Origin: Beroe ovata | Taxonomy: Eukaryota > Ctenophora > Nuda > Beroida > Beroidae | Length of the DNA: 64,000 nt | Reading direction: 5' to 3' | NCBI GenBank assembly: GCA_946803715.1 | Contig: CAMPET010000107.1 | Span: 172,005-236,004 of the forward strand | Part shown: in pieces, positions 36,371 through 48,280 of the stretch | Layout: the number at the start of each line of letters is the position of its first letter | Position numbering within the stretch: position 1 is the first letter of the stretch | Position numbers and translations under genes: made by a program | The notes under the pieces: generated by a model | What the model was told of the DNA's origin: nothing | The model's database searches: none | Seen by the model: the letters and a program-made list of their open reading frames with translations, nothing else

Positions 36371-39300
36371 GACCCTGGCAAAGAGCCAGAGAATTGTAAT
36401 GAGAGACGATAGGAATTGTTAGCATAGTGGCGAGTTAATAAGGCCACCAATGACGCACACTGATACAACTTATTTATAGTAAACAAGGTCTGTGACCACC
36501 ATCAAGTTGTATAAATCACGGACGGTATAAAATAAGGAAAACAGGGAGCAAGGGTGTCACAAGAGATTGAATGCACCATGCGATTATTGGATTACTAAAC
36601 GTGCTACCATTCATGTGAGTCATTGATAATAAGCCGTGATGAATGCAAAGTTTCCCACATTGTGCAATCTAGTGAAGATGGTCAACGGAATATTTAGGTT
36701 ATTTGACACGGGCATTAGGTTTCGGCAATCGAATTAATTATGAATTGACCTTATTTCCAAAACAGCGATCGCATCGTGAGAGGATGCTTCGATGCAGAAA
36801 ATAATTGGAAAACTGAAGGTTCCGGAAAAGTTTTTTAAAACCGGGTAAAAATTGTTTCTACTAACAACTTATGAACTACATGTGTAATGGTCGTAAAGAC
36901 TAGAGATGATGCTCTCAAAAGGAATGCACAAATGACGTCAGCACTGACTCATTATACGAAGGAATCTTTGGAAGGAGAGGGGAGAAAGATTGGAGCGCAA
37001 AATCATAGGTCGAGACGAAAGCGAAAGTATTGAAAAAATAGCCGATATTATGGAAACCTTACGCAAATTCACACTGCCGACACACGTCACACACATGAGC
37101 AGATGAAAACATTGATCTCCTGAATTCTGAATCAGAGTAAAACTCGCAGCATCGATTATCTATCTGAAGATATCTATAGATATTAGGTGGCGTTTAATCG
37201 ATTCTCATACGACAGAAGAACGGCTATGAATCTGCTGTACTTAACTCCGTATTAAACTGAATAGTGGTCATTTTCAATGGCTTTTGGTGGTAATAAATCT
37301 TTGCAGATACAGTATACGATGAAAAAAGATGAGATTTTAAAGACCTTCTATGATTTCGAGCAGCTTGTGACTAAGTTGAGCAGAGGGAATCAGAGAACAC
37401 CAAAAACGGGGATACAGAAAGAGGGGGACAATTGAAAGATGAGGCAACCTTCACTTGTGTTTGAGAAGTAAGTGATTGCCTATACCTACAATTACAGCAG
37501 ATAAGTGCTACGGATTCAGATTACAGGTGATTTCTTCCTATTACCCAATAAGAGATCCAATTAAGACCCAATTAGAGTCGGCTTCCCCCACATGAAATTC
37601 TAACTGATCTATACCTACACCAAGAATACATTGCAAAAAACTCCTGACGGAAAACATGTTGTTCAGTTGAATAATCACATAATATAACACATAAATAACA
37701 TCACATACTAATGCTGGACGATAGACTATACTACTATAGAGCTATCAATGAGATTTGCTGGAGTTTTTGCGAGGCTCCGGCATTCAGCGACCTATTATAT
37801 GACTCTCTGTAGAAATTATATGAAGACTTAGAAAAACTATAGGTTTATGGAATGCTGGATGTTAAAATCAGTTGCAAAGTAGGGAGGAATGTGTGTGTAA
37901 GAGGGTGAGTGTTGTGGTAGATCATACGATTTTGTGTTTCGAATTTCGATCGGGGAAGAATGACGGAATCAATCGAGCTACCGATAGAAAAAAGTTTCAC
38001 ATTCTACTCTATATAGGGCATTGGAACACTGTAGTGAGTGAATGAAACTTTTGCACATTTAGGTCTCTGGTCGTTCAATCCAGCGGCGGCCTATTGTCTT
38101 TCAACTTGATTACAAAACGTTGCTTATGTACAAGTCGATTCGTTAAATAATAAATATACGCCACCGGCCACATAGAAGTTTAAAATTAATCCCAACACTG
38201 CATAAGTTGAATACTTTATGAAATGTTACCGTAGTACAAATGTTACTTTATAAATTTGCTCGGCCATGGGGACGATAATTAATCAGCAGGTGACTGCAGT
38301 GGAAGTAAATTATTGTGATCATGACACACTCGAAATTAATGAGCAGCATATGATCGCGTGTGTATATCAACACTATGAATAGGTTCTTAAAGTAAAGTAT
38401 GAACTATGAATACTATCGAAGGATCGAAATAGGTAGTACTATGCTTGACTCTCGTATTTACGCTTGGTACATCCAAAAGAAGACATGAAGCTGAAAGAAA
38501 TCTATTAATAGGATCCAGCGGGATATGGATCAGAGAGCAGATCAATATATATTCAAACAGAGGTCACCTGATTCAGGTTAATGACGCCTATCTCTCACTC
38601 TCTCGTTACGAAGGGTGACTATTCACTTATTATTCAAGAGGTGAACATCCCATCTCTATATAACAGACAAAACATCTACTTTGTATTATAGAGAGGAGGG
38701 CCAGATAACCCTTATATATCAGCACGGTAGTGAACGTCGTTGATGAATGATAATGGATCACAGCTATAAGAGTAAGGGACCAGGGGTTTTGTTCGTGCCA
38801 AGAGGGAGAGAGAGGGGGTCATTATCTATCATGGTGGATGAGAAGCTGTAAAAGCAAGGGAATAGTGAAGTATAAGCATCACGGCAGCAGCAGTTGATGC
38901 TGTTATATAACACAAGCTATATCACGAATGAGTTGTTGATGGCAAGCGAGCAAAACTGACACGGTCCATCACAGGTGTAAAGCAATACCACCTTTACCAA
39001 CGGTAAAAACACTAATGACAGTTTCCTGAATTATTACAAAGGAGCAAGGGTCGTTTTAATGAAGGGGTTATTGAATGTACCATGACAAGTAAAGTGTAAA
39101 GAGGAATTGCCTGTGTAATTAGATGTCAACTTGACATGGTGTATCTATCCCGCAATATAGGAAACTATATGATATTACCCGCTGTATAAAAAACACTATA
39201 TAAACAATTATAATTAAAGAATCGTCTGGCTAGATACGCGCGTGTTTACACGATGCAATGTTGCGGCGTGTCAATAACATGTGAACAGCTGAGGACTACC

Positions 39301-40616
39301 ATAATTAGGTGTCCAAGGGAGAGGAAGAGAATTGGAAATGAGGGAGGAGAGTGGAGGACACGAGTCTACCACACATGCACGGAAAAACTCACTTCAATTC
39401 CAGATCTTTTGTATTGATATCGTTGGTGACAATCATGAAAAACCTGAAACAAAAGGGAGATTAATCTTCAGTCAAATTCGGAAGGGTATCTGTTATACTA
39501 TTTCACATTGTTGAAAACTATGTGATTTCTGTTGCTCGCAATACCACACACCTCTTTCCGTTTCACGTAGAGCTGCAGTAGATAACTGCTCCAATCTGGC
39601 AACAAGAAGTAGGAGGAAAAAGTTAAGAAACTGAATTCGACAGTTATTACTATTGGATAATTCAATCAGAAAATCCAAATTCTAAGAGTAACATAAGACA
39701 AATTTACCAACATCGTATTATGCGAAAATTTCACTCATATGAGGTTGCATCAAAAGTCACCCACACAATTTGCGTAATTGAATTACACACCCAGTAAGAT
39801 TTCGGTTTTTTCGACTTCAGAGAAGAACTGGTTGACGAAATCGTTAAATAACAATTTAATCCGATAAGTCGGATGATAACATCATAATATATAACTAAAT
39901 ATTTACGAAACAAATCTATAATTCTCATACTAAACAGTATTTCCAATAAAAACAACTCTTTTTACTCTTGGCCAGGTGTTTAATAATTAGATCTATTAGC
40001 TTTGAATTAACTCGTGTGTATGTGTGTACAACAGAGAAGTGAGTACATTAGGTAGTTAGAAACTGAGACTGTTTCAGAGTTGGCTAAACCAGATGAAAAA
40101 TATGAAATGCGTTATATATCGACACAAGGGTTTTAAGGTTGAGCCTGAAATTAACATCAATAGAACAAATATATGCGCATTATATGTAACATTGCGTTTA
40201 GATAATTTCACTTTTTCCAGCAATATACCCGCACCAATCCGCAATCAAAATAAGCATCATGAGACATGCTTTTGACAACAAGCGTCCATTTACCGAACAG
40301 CAGAGAGCTACAGAGAAAGTTTACGGGTACTTTGGTAGACAAAGAATCGCCTATTACTTATCGTGAAATGAATGGTGCTACGGTGTACAAGAATCCGTGG
40401 TTTAACATGCATATTACAGGAATTGTGATGATGAAAGTTTAAGTCTATAATCAGAAGATAAGGACGGAAAGAAGAATGATTTTCCATGAACAAGTCCCAC
40501 AGAGGTCTCTAAAAAAGCTGCGAAACTGAGTACCAGATTCTCCTTATATCTCATTGGCTCAGGGGCAGTCACGTGACGCGTTGCTATGGTTATAAAGTCA
40601 CGTGAACACCGTAACA
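36371..40616. other. Gene-poor interval (4.2 kb)
   Basis: It lies between the SLC1 start and the UBE2H stop. I find no exon-like frame with recognisable homology, no RNA gene and no transposon coding region. It probably holds the SLC1 promoter and the UBE2H 3' untranslated region. The sequence is AT-rich. Confidence 0.6.
36933..36940. promoter_or_regulatory. CRE-like TGACGTCA palindrome
   Basis: A perfect TGACGTCA, the CREB/ATF site, lies about 560 bases upstream of the SLC1 ATG. The same palindrome also occurs in Cav introns (13528-13535 and 22378-22385), so chance is possible. Confidence 0.25.
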
Positions 40617-42016
40617 TCATAATTCCATTCCGTTGCATTCATCCTCTGAATAATCTGTAAAGTATTACGATTATCTGAAGAAAACGGTAGGTGGAAGGGC
40701 GCCTATAATTCAATCACTACGTAGAGAAAGATCAAATGTACAGCATACAAATCAGTAATGAACGAGATTACTGGCGATTCCATCCGAATCGGATCTTAAA
40801 AAAACGGACGATACCTGAGCTCATGGAACTTTCGTCATCATCGTCCTCTTCCTGGTGTGAGACCTGTCCACCGCTCGTCACGTCCATTCTGTCCACGTAC
40901 TCATGCGAGGCGTACTTGTCCACATACTCTACAGAAACGGGAGGGGGGGAGGACGTGAGCTGACCTCGAAATTTTCAACGGTTGATCAAAGTTCACTATG
41001 GATTGGTCTGCCGCCTACCTTTCACTTTTTCCTTGTACTGTTGAGGTTTGTGGAGGTAAAGTGCTGCAGCGTCCCCGTTCAGAGGATCGACGGGGTTAGG
41101 GTATGTGAGGAGTTGAGGGAGGAAAGAGTCGAAGATATTTCTTAAATCTGGAATTGTTTGTTTACATTACTTGTTTACAAAAACAATCGTTCTTTCCTGA
41201 GCACAACTTGGAGTATTTTGGATATTTGTGCGCGGCGCGCATTGCGCGCAAAACATGAGTGCTCAAATTTCATATTCTCCTCGCGACAAATCGGAAATTT
41301 TGATGCTGACATTCCAAGTAGACCTCGCCGTAAAAATAGTTGCTCACATGACATAGCAAATACTTAGTTAGAATCAATCGAATGGAATGACAGCTATGTT
41401 CGATTACCATAAAGTGCAGTCCAAGCTTGGTTGATGACGTCCAGGCAAACCGTTCCTGACCTGGAGATATGAACATAAAATGAGATTGCATGAACAATTA
41501 TGGCAGTGAACGAAATCAACATTGCAGCAAGTGTATTGCAGAGTTAATTGCAGCAATGCACATAGCTATCTCATTGTGGACGAGAGATCACCAACTCACA
41601 TTTCGTCGATATTGGGGTGGAAAATCTTGTTCATAAATCCGATACTGGGTGATTTGAACGGATATTTATCCGGCAAATCAACTCGGACTTTCCAGACCCC
41701 GTTTTCGTAATGCGAATCCTTGGGGCCTTCGAACTTGACTACAAACTCGTGAATTCCACCCAGAATTTGAACTTCGTAGTTACTTTCTATCCTGATTTAA
41801 AATGTATGTGTTCAATACCAATACAATCAATCAGTGTCTGAAACTTGAACCTTATAAGTTCAAGTCGGAAAACGCGTATTTTCGTCGTATATTACATCAC
41901 TAAGAAAGCAAGTAATCCCAATTGTATTTAAATATCGAATTTCACACAGTTGAGATAACTCACAGTTTAACGAAATCAGTGTCCATTCTACGTTTTCCAG
42001 GCGAAGGCGAGGACAT
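40617..42016 (-). CDS. UBE2H: Ubiquitin-conjugating enzyme E2 H
   Basis: Six exons on the minus strand, 42016-41964, 41791-41600, 41460-41408, 41147-41019, 40928-40815 and 40654-40617, give 192 residues. The product starts [18 protein letters not shown], nearly identical to vertebrate UBE2H. It has FHPNIDE, the active-site Cys in [10 protein letters not shown] at residue 87, and [17 protein letters not shown]. The acidic tail ends [17 protein letters not shown], matching the family's acidic C-terminus. UBE2H charges ubiquitin and, in animals and yeast (Ubc8), works with the CTLH/GID E3 ligase. The last exon is only 38 bases. The tail between the UBC fold and the end is slightly longer than the 183-residue human protein. 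The AG at 42030-42031 ends 13 bases before the ATG, behind a pyrimidine-rich stretch. The ZnF-HMG gene lies 403 bases upstream on the same strand. Confidence 0.95.
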
Positions 42017-42419
42017 TATGCATGTACTTCTGCTGCAATGGGATAGGAGCTCTATACAGTGTATTCATTGATCAATGAATGATCAATGTACAAACAATGC
42101 AGATTACAGTGTTGAGTGTACTTTTGCATTCAACAGTGTACACCCAATACTGGGATGTTAGAAGAAATGTGATTCGCTAGTGAAACACCAAAAAGATCTA
42201 AAAGTGATCTACGTAGTAAAAAACTGTCAATTTGTACCACAGAGTTATATCTTGAAAAAGGTTAAAAATAAATCAAGCAAAATGCATCTACATTAAAAAC
42301 CGAATGAACCTAACAGTAAGTCATTGCCGTAATGTATTGGTGCAATACCAATTCTTTTCGATCTGTATTCTGTAACACGAATTGTATAATATGAAGAATG
42401 GATGCTATATCGAGCACCG

Positions 42420-44783
42420 CTACGATTCTTGGCTACTATTCGTTGACTCCACTCGATTACTGTAATCTAGAATATGAGTCGGAGATCCGGTGAAACTGTA
42501 CTCAGCTCGACTGAAGTCCTCACCGGAGGTCACAGGGTAAGATGGAAAGTTCTCGAAACCGGAATCCAAGGAGTTGCCAACGCTTGATGCAGTTACATTA
42601 TTCGGACCGCTTGATTGTGTTGTGCTGCCTCTAGACGAGCTGGTAAACGTAACAAGAGGAGTGCTAGACGGCCGAGATGTCATGGGCTCATTTGACAGTG
42701 TAGTGAGGCTACTTGTCACACATTTCACGATTTTCTTAGATAGCGGTTGAGATGGTAGAGCCAGCTCACTGCCTTGGCTATTCCCTTGGTCAGTGGGGTC
42801 ACAATCAGTAAACTCCTGGAATGATGATCTCCTCTCGAATTCGGATGCTGAGGATGTGCGATAGGGGTTGTAAGAGTTGCTAGTGTTGCTCAACTCGCCA
42901 GTGCTACTGCTGTACTCTGGATCTGGCACAAGGCCAATACTCCGGCCAGCTGACTCCAGCAAATTCCCCACATCGTCAAACTGATCAGTGGCGTTACTGT
43001 CACTGGTAACAGGAGTGGTGTCAGGAGTGTCTTTTGACATGGTAATCATCGAGTCTGTACCCACACAGACATCACTCTTGCCTCTTTGATCGGACATCCC
43101 ACCAATATTATATTTTGTCTTCTGTCTTCGTGAGTATTCTTCCAGTTGTTTCTTGTACCTTTCCCGTTCCGATAGTGCTTTGCTCTCGTAGAACTGTTTC
43201 TCTTCCTGATTCAGAGTTTTCCAGAGTTTGCCACATGCTTTAGCAAGTTCTGGCATATTCAAATGAGGGTTTTTCTTTCGAATACGTTCCCTCGCATCCA
43301 TTGCCCAGAGGAAATACGCTGAGAGGGGGAGTTTTGGCTTCATTGGGTCAGCTTGTCTCCGGTTCCAGGATAGTGACCTCGTTCGGTAGACCACATTAAC
43401 CTTGTTCGAGGCTTGTCTCTCGTGGATCTTCTTGTGTCTGTTGAGGTGGCCCCACTGTATAAACCGACAGTCGCAGATTGTGCAGAGATAAGGTCGTTCA
43501 CCAGTGTGTACACGTCTATGATTTCTAAATGCTTTCGGATTGTTGAAACCCTTGTTGCATACCTTGCAAACGTAAGGTTTTATCCCTTTGTGAGTAAGTC
43601 TGTGTTTCCTGAAAAGTCCAGGTTCTGAGAACCCTCTTGGAGGCTGACAATCCATGCAGGTATAAGGCCAGACACCAGTATGTCTGTGTTCATGCCGTCT
43701 CAAACTTGCCAATCTCGTGAAATCCTTCTTACATTCATTGCATCTGTATTTCTGATAGTCACCAGTATGTGAGACAATGTGCCTCTTTAAGTTCTCTTGC
43801 TGACTGAATTCCTTCTTGCAATACTGACACTGATAGGGTTTGATCCCTGAATGAACCTGAAGATGCCTTTTCATGTTCTCTACTCGATTGAACTTAGCCC
43901 CACACTTGCTGCATATGTACTTCTTCTCAGAATCGTGCGTTGCAGTGTGTCTTTTCAAGTCAGATGACCTTGTGAAGTTCTTCTTGCAGATCGGGCACGC
44001 ATAGGCTCCATTGTTTGCACCATGACAAGATCGACCATGCCGTAACAAATCTGAATTCCGTTTAAAACTCTTCCCACAAGCAGTGCAAACATTTTCCTCC
44101 TTTGGAGGAGCAATTGGTTGGGTCCTAGCATGAAGCTGCTCCCTCTGACACAGTGGGCAGTTATTGGGAGACTTGATGAGACAAGTCAGGCATACTGAAT
44201 GACCACAACGGTCATCTGTGACCAGTCTAGAAATGCCTTTACTGAGAGTATTATTTCCACAATTCATCATGCATGTTTTTGGTTGCTGCTGGTTAGCAAG
44301 ATGGTCTGACTCTCCAGCCAGGGATTGCTTTGGGTTTTGTTCTATTTGAATCGTTTGTACCAAATTAGTTATGTCCACATTTTCTGGTACAGGTTCTTGA
44401 TTAACAGAAGTAGAGAAAACTTCGGCAGTGTTAGGTGTGGTCTCAGTGTTCAGCGATACCTGAAGAGTGTTTCTTGAGACTGCACTCCTCTGTCCTTGTA
44501 TGGGAATTGCTGTTATGATTGGGGGTTTCTCAGGAACAAATGGCCTGCTAACCTGTGCAACCACATTGGCTGTCATTATAGGATTGGATGTTATAGTTGT
44601 TTGGGGTTGGTGCATTATCGAGTTCTGTTGCTGTTGAACATGAATAGATTGCTGTGAAACTGATGTAGCAATGGTGGGCGTGGAAATGGCCTGAGCAGGG
44701 ATAACCATGATCCTGCCATCCTCTAGGATTGCTTCCACATACACAGGAGTCAGGGACTGCATTTGTGAGGCAGTGAAACTCAT
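42420..44783 (-). CDS. Eight-C2H2 zinc-finger protein with RING-like cysteine cluster and HMG box
   Basis: Intronless gene, 787 residues. The first 170 residues are rich in Gln, Thr and Ser. Residues 171-212 hold a RING-like cluster (Cx3C, CGHxxCxxC, CPLC). Eight C2H2 fingers follow at about 233-454; the first ends with an HGRSCH spacing and the sixth has extra residues between Cys pair and helix. A single HMG box runs from about 480 to 553 (KPKLPLSAYFLWAMDARERI start, LEEYSRRQ end). The last 230 residues are Ser/Thr-rich and low in complexity. A nuclear sequence-specific DNA-binding protein is likely; the HMG box may bend DNA. I do not recognise an ortholog with this domain order, so no symbol is given. 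It lies 271 bases downstream of the first SDR gene and 403 upstream of UBE2H. Confidence 0.88.
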   Translation of the reverse strand: MSFTASQMQSLTPVYVEAILEDGRIMVIPAQAISTPTIATSVSQQSIHVQQQQNSIMHQPQTTITSNPIMTANVVAQVSRPFVPEKPPIITAIPIQGQRSAVSRNTLQVSLNTETTPNTAEVFSTSVNQEPVPENVDITNLVQTIQIEQNPKQSLAGESDHLANQQQPKTCMMNCGNNTLSKGISRLVTDDRCGHSVCLTCLIKSPNNCPLCQREQLHARTQPIAPPKEENVCTACGKSFKRNSDLLRHGRSCHGANNGAYACPICKKNFTRSSDLKRHTATHDSEKKYICSKCGAKFNRVENMKRHLQVHSGIKPYQCQYCKKEFSQQENLKRHIVSHTGDYQKYRCNECKKDFTRLASLRRHEHRHTGVWPYTCMDCQPPRGFSEPGLFRKHRLTHKGIKPYVCKVCNKGFNNPKAFRNHRRVHTGERPYLCTICDCRFIQWGHLNRHKKIHERQASNKVNVVYRTRSLSWNRRQADPMKPKLPLSAYFLWAMDARERIRKKNPHLNMPELAKACGKLWKTLNQEEKQFYESKALSERERYKKQLEEYSRRQKTKYNIGGMSDQRGKSDVCVGTDSMITMSKDTPDTTPVTSDSNATDQFDDVGNLLESAGRSIGLVPDPEYSSSTGELSNTSNSYNPYRTSSASEFERRSSFQEFTDCDPTDQGNSQGSELALPSQPLSKKIVKCVTSSLTTLSNEPMTSRPSSTPLVTFTSSSRGSTTQSSGPNNVTASSVGNSLDSGFENFPSYPVTSGEDFSRAEYSFTGSPTHILDYSNRVESTNSSQES

Positions 44784-45054
44784 TCAATTAGTATTCACAA
44801 TGCTGCATGTCATTTTTGGGCGATTTCCATCACCTGTAACAGATTCAATTTAAAAATCAAACGACAATTTGTATGGTGGAACTAAAAGCTCAAGTATTTT
44901 GGTCGAACTAAATCAATGATACTCATTTCAAAGTGTTCAATGTTCATCTGACATTTTAGTATAGCTACAAAAATTTGGATATTAAAAACAAAATAAATGA
45001 TAAGTATTATCTGTACCAACTAAATGACATCAAAGAAATATAATTATTTGGATT

Positions 45055-45783
45055 CTAAAAAGGCATAACTTCCATCTTGTTCCTCAACATAACTCCACTG
45101 TGTTCTTTGGATGCTTTATGAATAACTTCCATCAGATCATCAACACAAACTTCTGTTGAAATCAGGGCATTTGGACCTCCCATTTCAGTCTGCACCCATC
45201 CAGGATGAACAGAACAACACAGCACTCCTTTCTCCAGAAATTCTATGGCAGAAACCCTTGTTAGCATGTTCAGGGCAGCTTTGCTAATCCTGTAAGCAGT
45301 ATGGAAATAACTTGTGGTATTTCCCATGCTTCCTACAGCAGATGATACATTGAGGCAAAATGCTCTTTGACACCCTATCTCTGAAGAACTATTATCATCC
45401 GCAGCCTTGTACAGAAGAGGGGCAAACTTATTTGTAACACGATGTGTGCCAACTACATTCACATCAAAGTTCTTTGTAAGATCCTCAGTTGATGTGCTGG
45501 ATGGTCTATCAGATGTTATCAGGATAGCAGCATTGTTGATAAGCAAGTTTATACCCTGACCATTGATCAATTTATTGACATCACTGTATGCCTGGTCAAC
45601 TGAAGCATCAGATGTTATGTCAAGATTCACATGATGAACATTACTTGACTTTGACAATTCCTCTAATTCAGGACTCATATGTCGGGAGCAGGCAATGACA
45701 GTCCTTTCACTGTCAGACCCAAGTCTTTTTACTAATTCAAGCCCAATTCCTCTATTAGCTCCAGTTACCATGCACACTTTCAT
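45055..45783 (-). CDS. Short-chain dehydrogenase/reductase, C-factor/sniffer-like (SDR copy 1)
   Basis: Intronless gene, 242 residues, usual length for a classical SDR. The cofactor motif TGANRGIG is at residues 7-14, NNAA near 83-86, the catalytic Ser in NVSS (147-148) and YxxxK as YRISK (Y164, K168). The absence of an acidic residue after the second strand (ACSR) suggests NADPH use; this is inference. It resembles animal C-factor/sniffer-type carbonyl reductases, but the substrate is unknown. A divergent paralogue starts at 47174. The AG at 45795-45796, behind ATTCTTTTC, ends 11 bases before the ATG. On the same strand, the ZnF-HMG gene follows after 271 bases. Confidence 0.9.
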   Translation of the reverse strand: MKVCMVTGANRGIGLELVKRLGSDSERTVIACSRHMSPELEELSKSSNVHHVNLDITSDASVDQAYSDVNKLINGQGINLLINNAAILITSDRPSSTSTEDLTKNFDVNVVGTHRVTNKFAPLLYKAADDNSSSEIGCQRAFCLNVSSAVGSMGNTTSYFHTAYRISKAALNMLTRVSAIEFLEKGVLCCSVHPGWVQTEMGGPNALISTEVCVDDLMEVIHKASKEHSGVMLRNKMEVMPF

Positions 45784-46001
45784 ATCCTAGCAATCTGAAA
45801 AGAATGCAAAATAATATCATCTAAGAATACTCGTGAGACCCTTAATTGAGCTATGTTTTTTCCTAGGATCATATTAAATAAACAAATATTTTGATAAACA
45901 TCAACATTTGTAACAATATATTTCCTATGGACAGCGAGCTGCAGGATATTCCAGTAAAGGTATGCTTTTTTCAAAAAAGGTATGCTTTTCTTAGTGTTCA
46001 A

Positions 46002-47160
46002 TCAGAAATATGATATGATGTTGTTTCCATCAATCCATGAGACAATTAGATAAATATCATGGTACATAGTTTTAAACTTATCAACACTACTTATTACAAT
46101 CAAATTTGAGAAAAAGAGACTATAATGTCTTGAACTGTCAGTAGATTTGTGGTGAAAAGGTGTGTGGGTTAGATTCAATTGACTTTGTATCACTGTCTTC
46201 ATTGTTCAATCATCTGAAGCATTATGGCATATGGTAAACAATCCACAAATCAGTTTGTAGGGTTTTTCCCTAGGGTGGGCGCCCCACAATTGTCATTCTG
46301 CCCAGGGATAAAATCCCGCCAGCATTGGTAGGGAGAAATCCTACAACAAATCAGTGAACTGACTACAACAGCTGATCAGTGATCAGTAAAGCAGTAAAGC
46401 TATGCTTCATACTCTGTACTCACGATCAAATTATTGAACAGGTATATCTTTCCTTTTTATTTTAGATAAAGTACACAGTTCATTTTAAACACAAAACTGT
46501 CAGATTTTGTGTGTTTCTCGCGCGGGCAAGAAACAGACAACAGAGGTCAAATAAAATCTGATAGCACAAAATTGTAAGATGTTATACCTGACCTATTTCA
46601 CGCGCGCGCACACTTTCATCGAAGGCCTTCGTTGCTAGATGTTATTTGTTCACTGTTTCTTCATCGAAGGCCGAAACAGGCTTGTTCCACTGTTCCAGTG
46701 TTTCGGCTTTGATCGATGAATTAGCGCGCGCCAGTGAGAATAATTTGCGGCAGTGAGAATTTAATTTGCGGCGCGCGCGCAATGAAATTCTCGACAGGGG
46801 CTATCATCGACAGCCAACACAAAACTGGTTGCAATTGCGCAGCGCGTCATAAATATGGCAGCAATAAAAGTTTCATGTAGAAAATCTAAAATTTGTCGTT
46901 CATGATTTTAAACGCGCACTTGGAGGTGAAATACTTTATTAGTTTGCTCACAGTAGTTTTATTTTTGAGGAAATTTTGTACTGACAAAAGAAGTACTGTT
47001 CGATGAAAATATCTTCACATGAGTTGATAGCCTAATCATCCATTATTATTGCTTGTAATATGTTTTACTGATCTTACAATCTTTACTTTGTTCGCAATCA
47101 ATTGATAGTTTTATAGATTTCTACAAACAAAGTTGCATAAAATTAATCTATCATTCAAAG
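46002..47160. other. Intergenic region between the divergent SDR paralogues
   Basis: It holds GC-rich repeat material from about 46498 to 46860, including TCAGATTTTGTG/CAAATAAAATCTGA fragments related to the hairpin at 6387-6471, repeated CATCGAAGGCC words and GCGCGC runs. The flanks are AT-rich. No gene is seen. It probably carries the promoters of both SDR genes. Confidence 0.65.
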
Positions 47161-47173
47161 GAACATCACCCAT

Positions 47174-47914
47174 ATGAAGGTGTCAATCATAACTGGGGCT
47201 AATAGAGGGATTGGACTTGAACTCACCAAAAGACTGCTATCACTCACTGAAGACAAGGGTGGTAGTATTGTTATAGCATGTTCCAGAAATAAGAGTGAAG
47301 CACTTTTGAAACTGAATGGTTATCCTAACTTTCATCATGTTGACATGGACATTACAAGTCAACAGTCAGTTGATGACGCATCCTTGAAAATTGAAAAGCT
47401 GCTGCAAGGTAGAGGTGTAAACTTGTTGATTAACAATGCTGGTATTTTGCTGTCTAGAAAGAGTCCATCTAATACATCAACAGAGGACTTCATTAAGACC
47501 TTTGATGTTAATGTGGTTGGCACTCATAGAGTTACTCAGAAATTGGCCCCACTCTTACATTTGGCAGCTGAGCAGAACAAAGATTCTATAGTTGGATGCA
47601 ATAGAGCACTTTGCCTTAATATCTCATCTAATCTGGGCAGCATCCTCAATACAAGAGAAATCATGACAACTTCATATAACATAAGCAAAGCTGCACTGAA
47701 TATGCTAACCCGTGTCACTGCTATTGAACTTCTAGAAAAGGGTGTGCTATGTTGCTCTGTTCACCCTGGCTGGGTTCAGACTGATATGGGAGGTCCAAAT
47801 GCAACATAAACAACTGAAGAATCTGTTGATGGTTTGATGAATGTGATAAAAAATGTAACTGAAGAGCACAGTGGAGTCATGCTTGGGGGAAATATGAATA
47901 TCATACCATTTTAA
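47174..47914 (+). CDS. SDR copy 2 with a premature in-frame TAA at 47807-47809
   Basis: Intronless paralogue of the SDR at 45055-45783. The TGANRGIG motif is at residues 7-14, NNAG near 87-90, and Y168/K172 in YNISK. The frame stops after residue 211 (GGPNAT), yet the same frame continues for another 34 codons to a TAA at 47912-47914. These codons encode EEHSGVMLGGNMNIIPF, matching the end of copy 1 (KEHSGVMLRNKMEVMPF). The single stop therefore removes the conserved C-terminus. It could be a recent null allele, a sequencing error or readthrough; without other lesions I do not call it a full pseudogene. The AG at 47159-47160 ends 13 bases before the ATG. PLPBP follows after 366 bases. Confidence 0.85.
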
Positions 47915-48280
47915 AGCTTATTTTGTTATATCACTTATGAAATCTGTCATCAATTTCTTAATTTTTATGCATAGAATAGGTATAAGTTGATGTTTCAGTG
48001 TATTGTTTTTGTAAATGATTGTGTATTATATGCTCTCATGATCATGTTCAGTGTTCATCCATTGGTTTTGAATCATTTCAGTGACCCCATCAAATGACCA
48101 TATAACAGTGACCCTATTATTATCCTTGAAACTTTCATTGTGTGCACCACTTTTCTCTGGAGGACAAATCCTCCTTTTCAAGCTTGCTCTACCTTGAAAA
48201 ACAGATTCTAAACAATTACCCCATATATGAAGTTTGTCGTCTTTTGTTTATTTGGCTTTCAATCTCATTAGAATAAGTTC

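Noticed and set aside
40093-40275. Small frame downstream of UBE2H
   Set aside because: No homology, no splice context; UBE2H is complete without it.
36371-40616. Hidden transposon, CRISPR array or RNA gene in the gene-poor interval
   Set aside because: I saw no terminal repeats with a transposase frame, no spaced direct repeats and no tRNA-like fold by eye.
47174-47914. Full pseudogene call for the second SDR
   Set aside because: Only one stop is seen and all motifs are intact, so a null allele, error or readthrough remains open.
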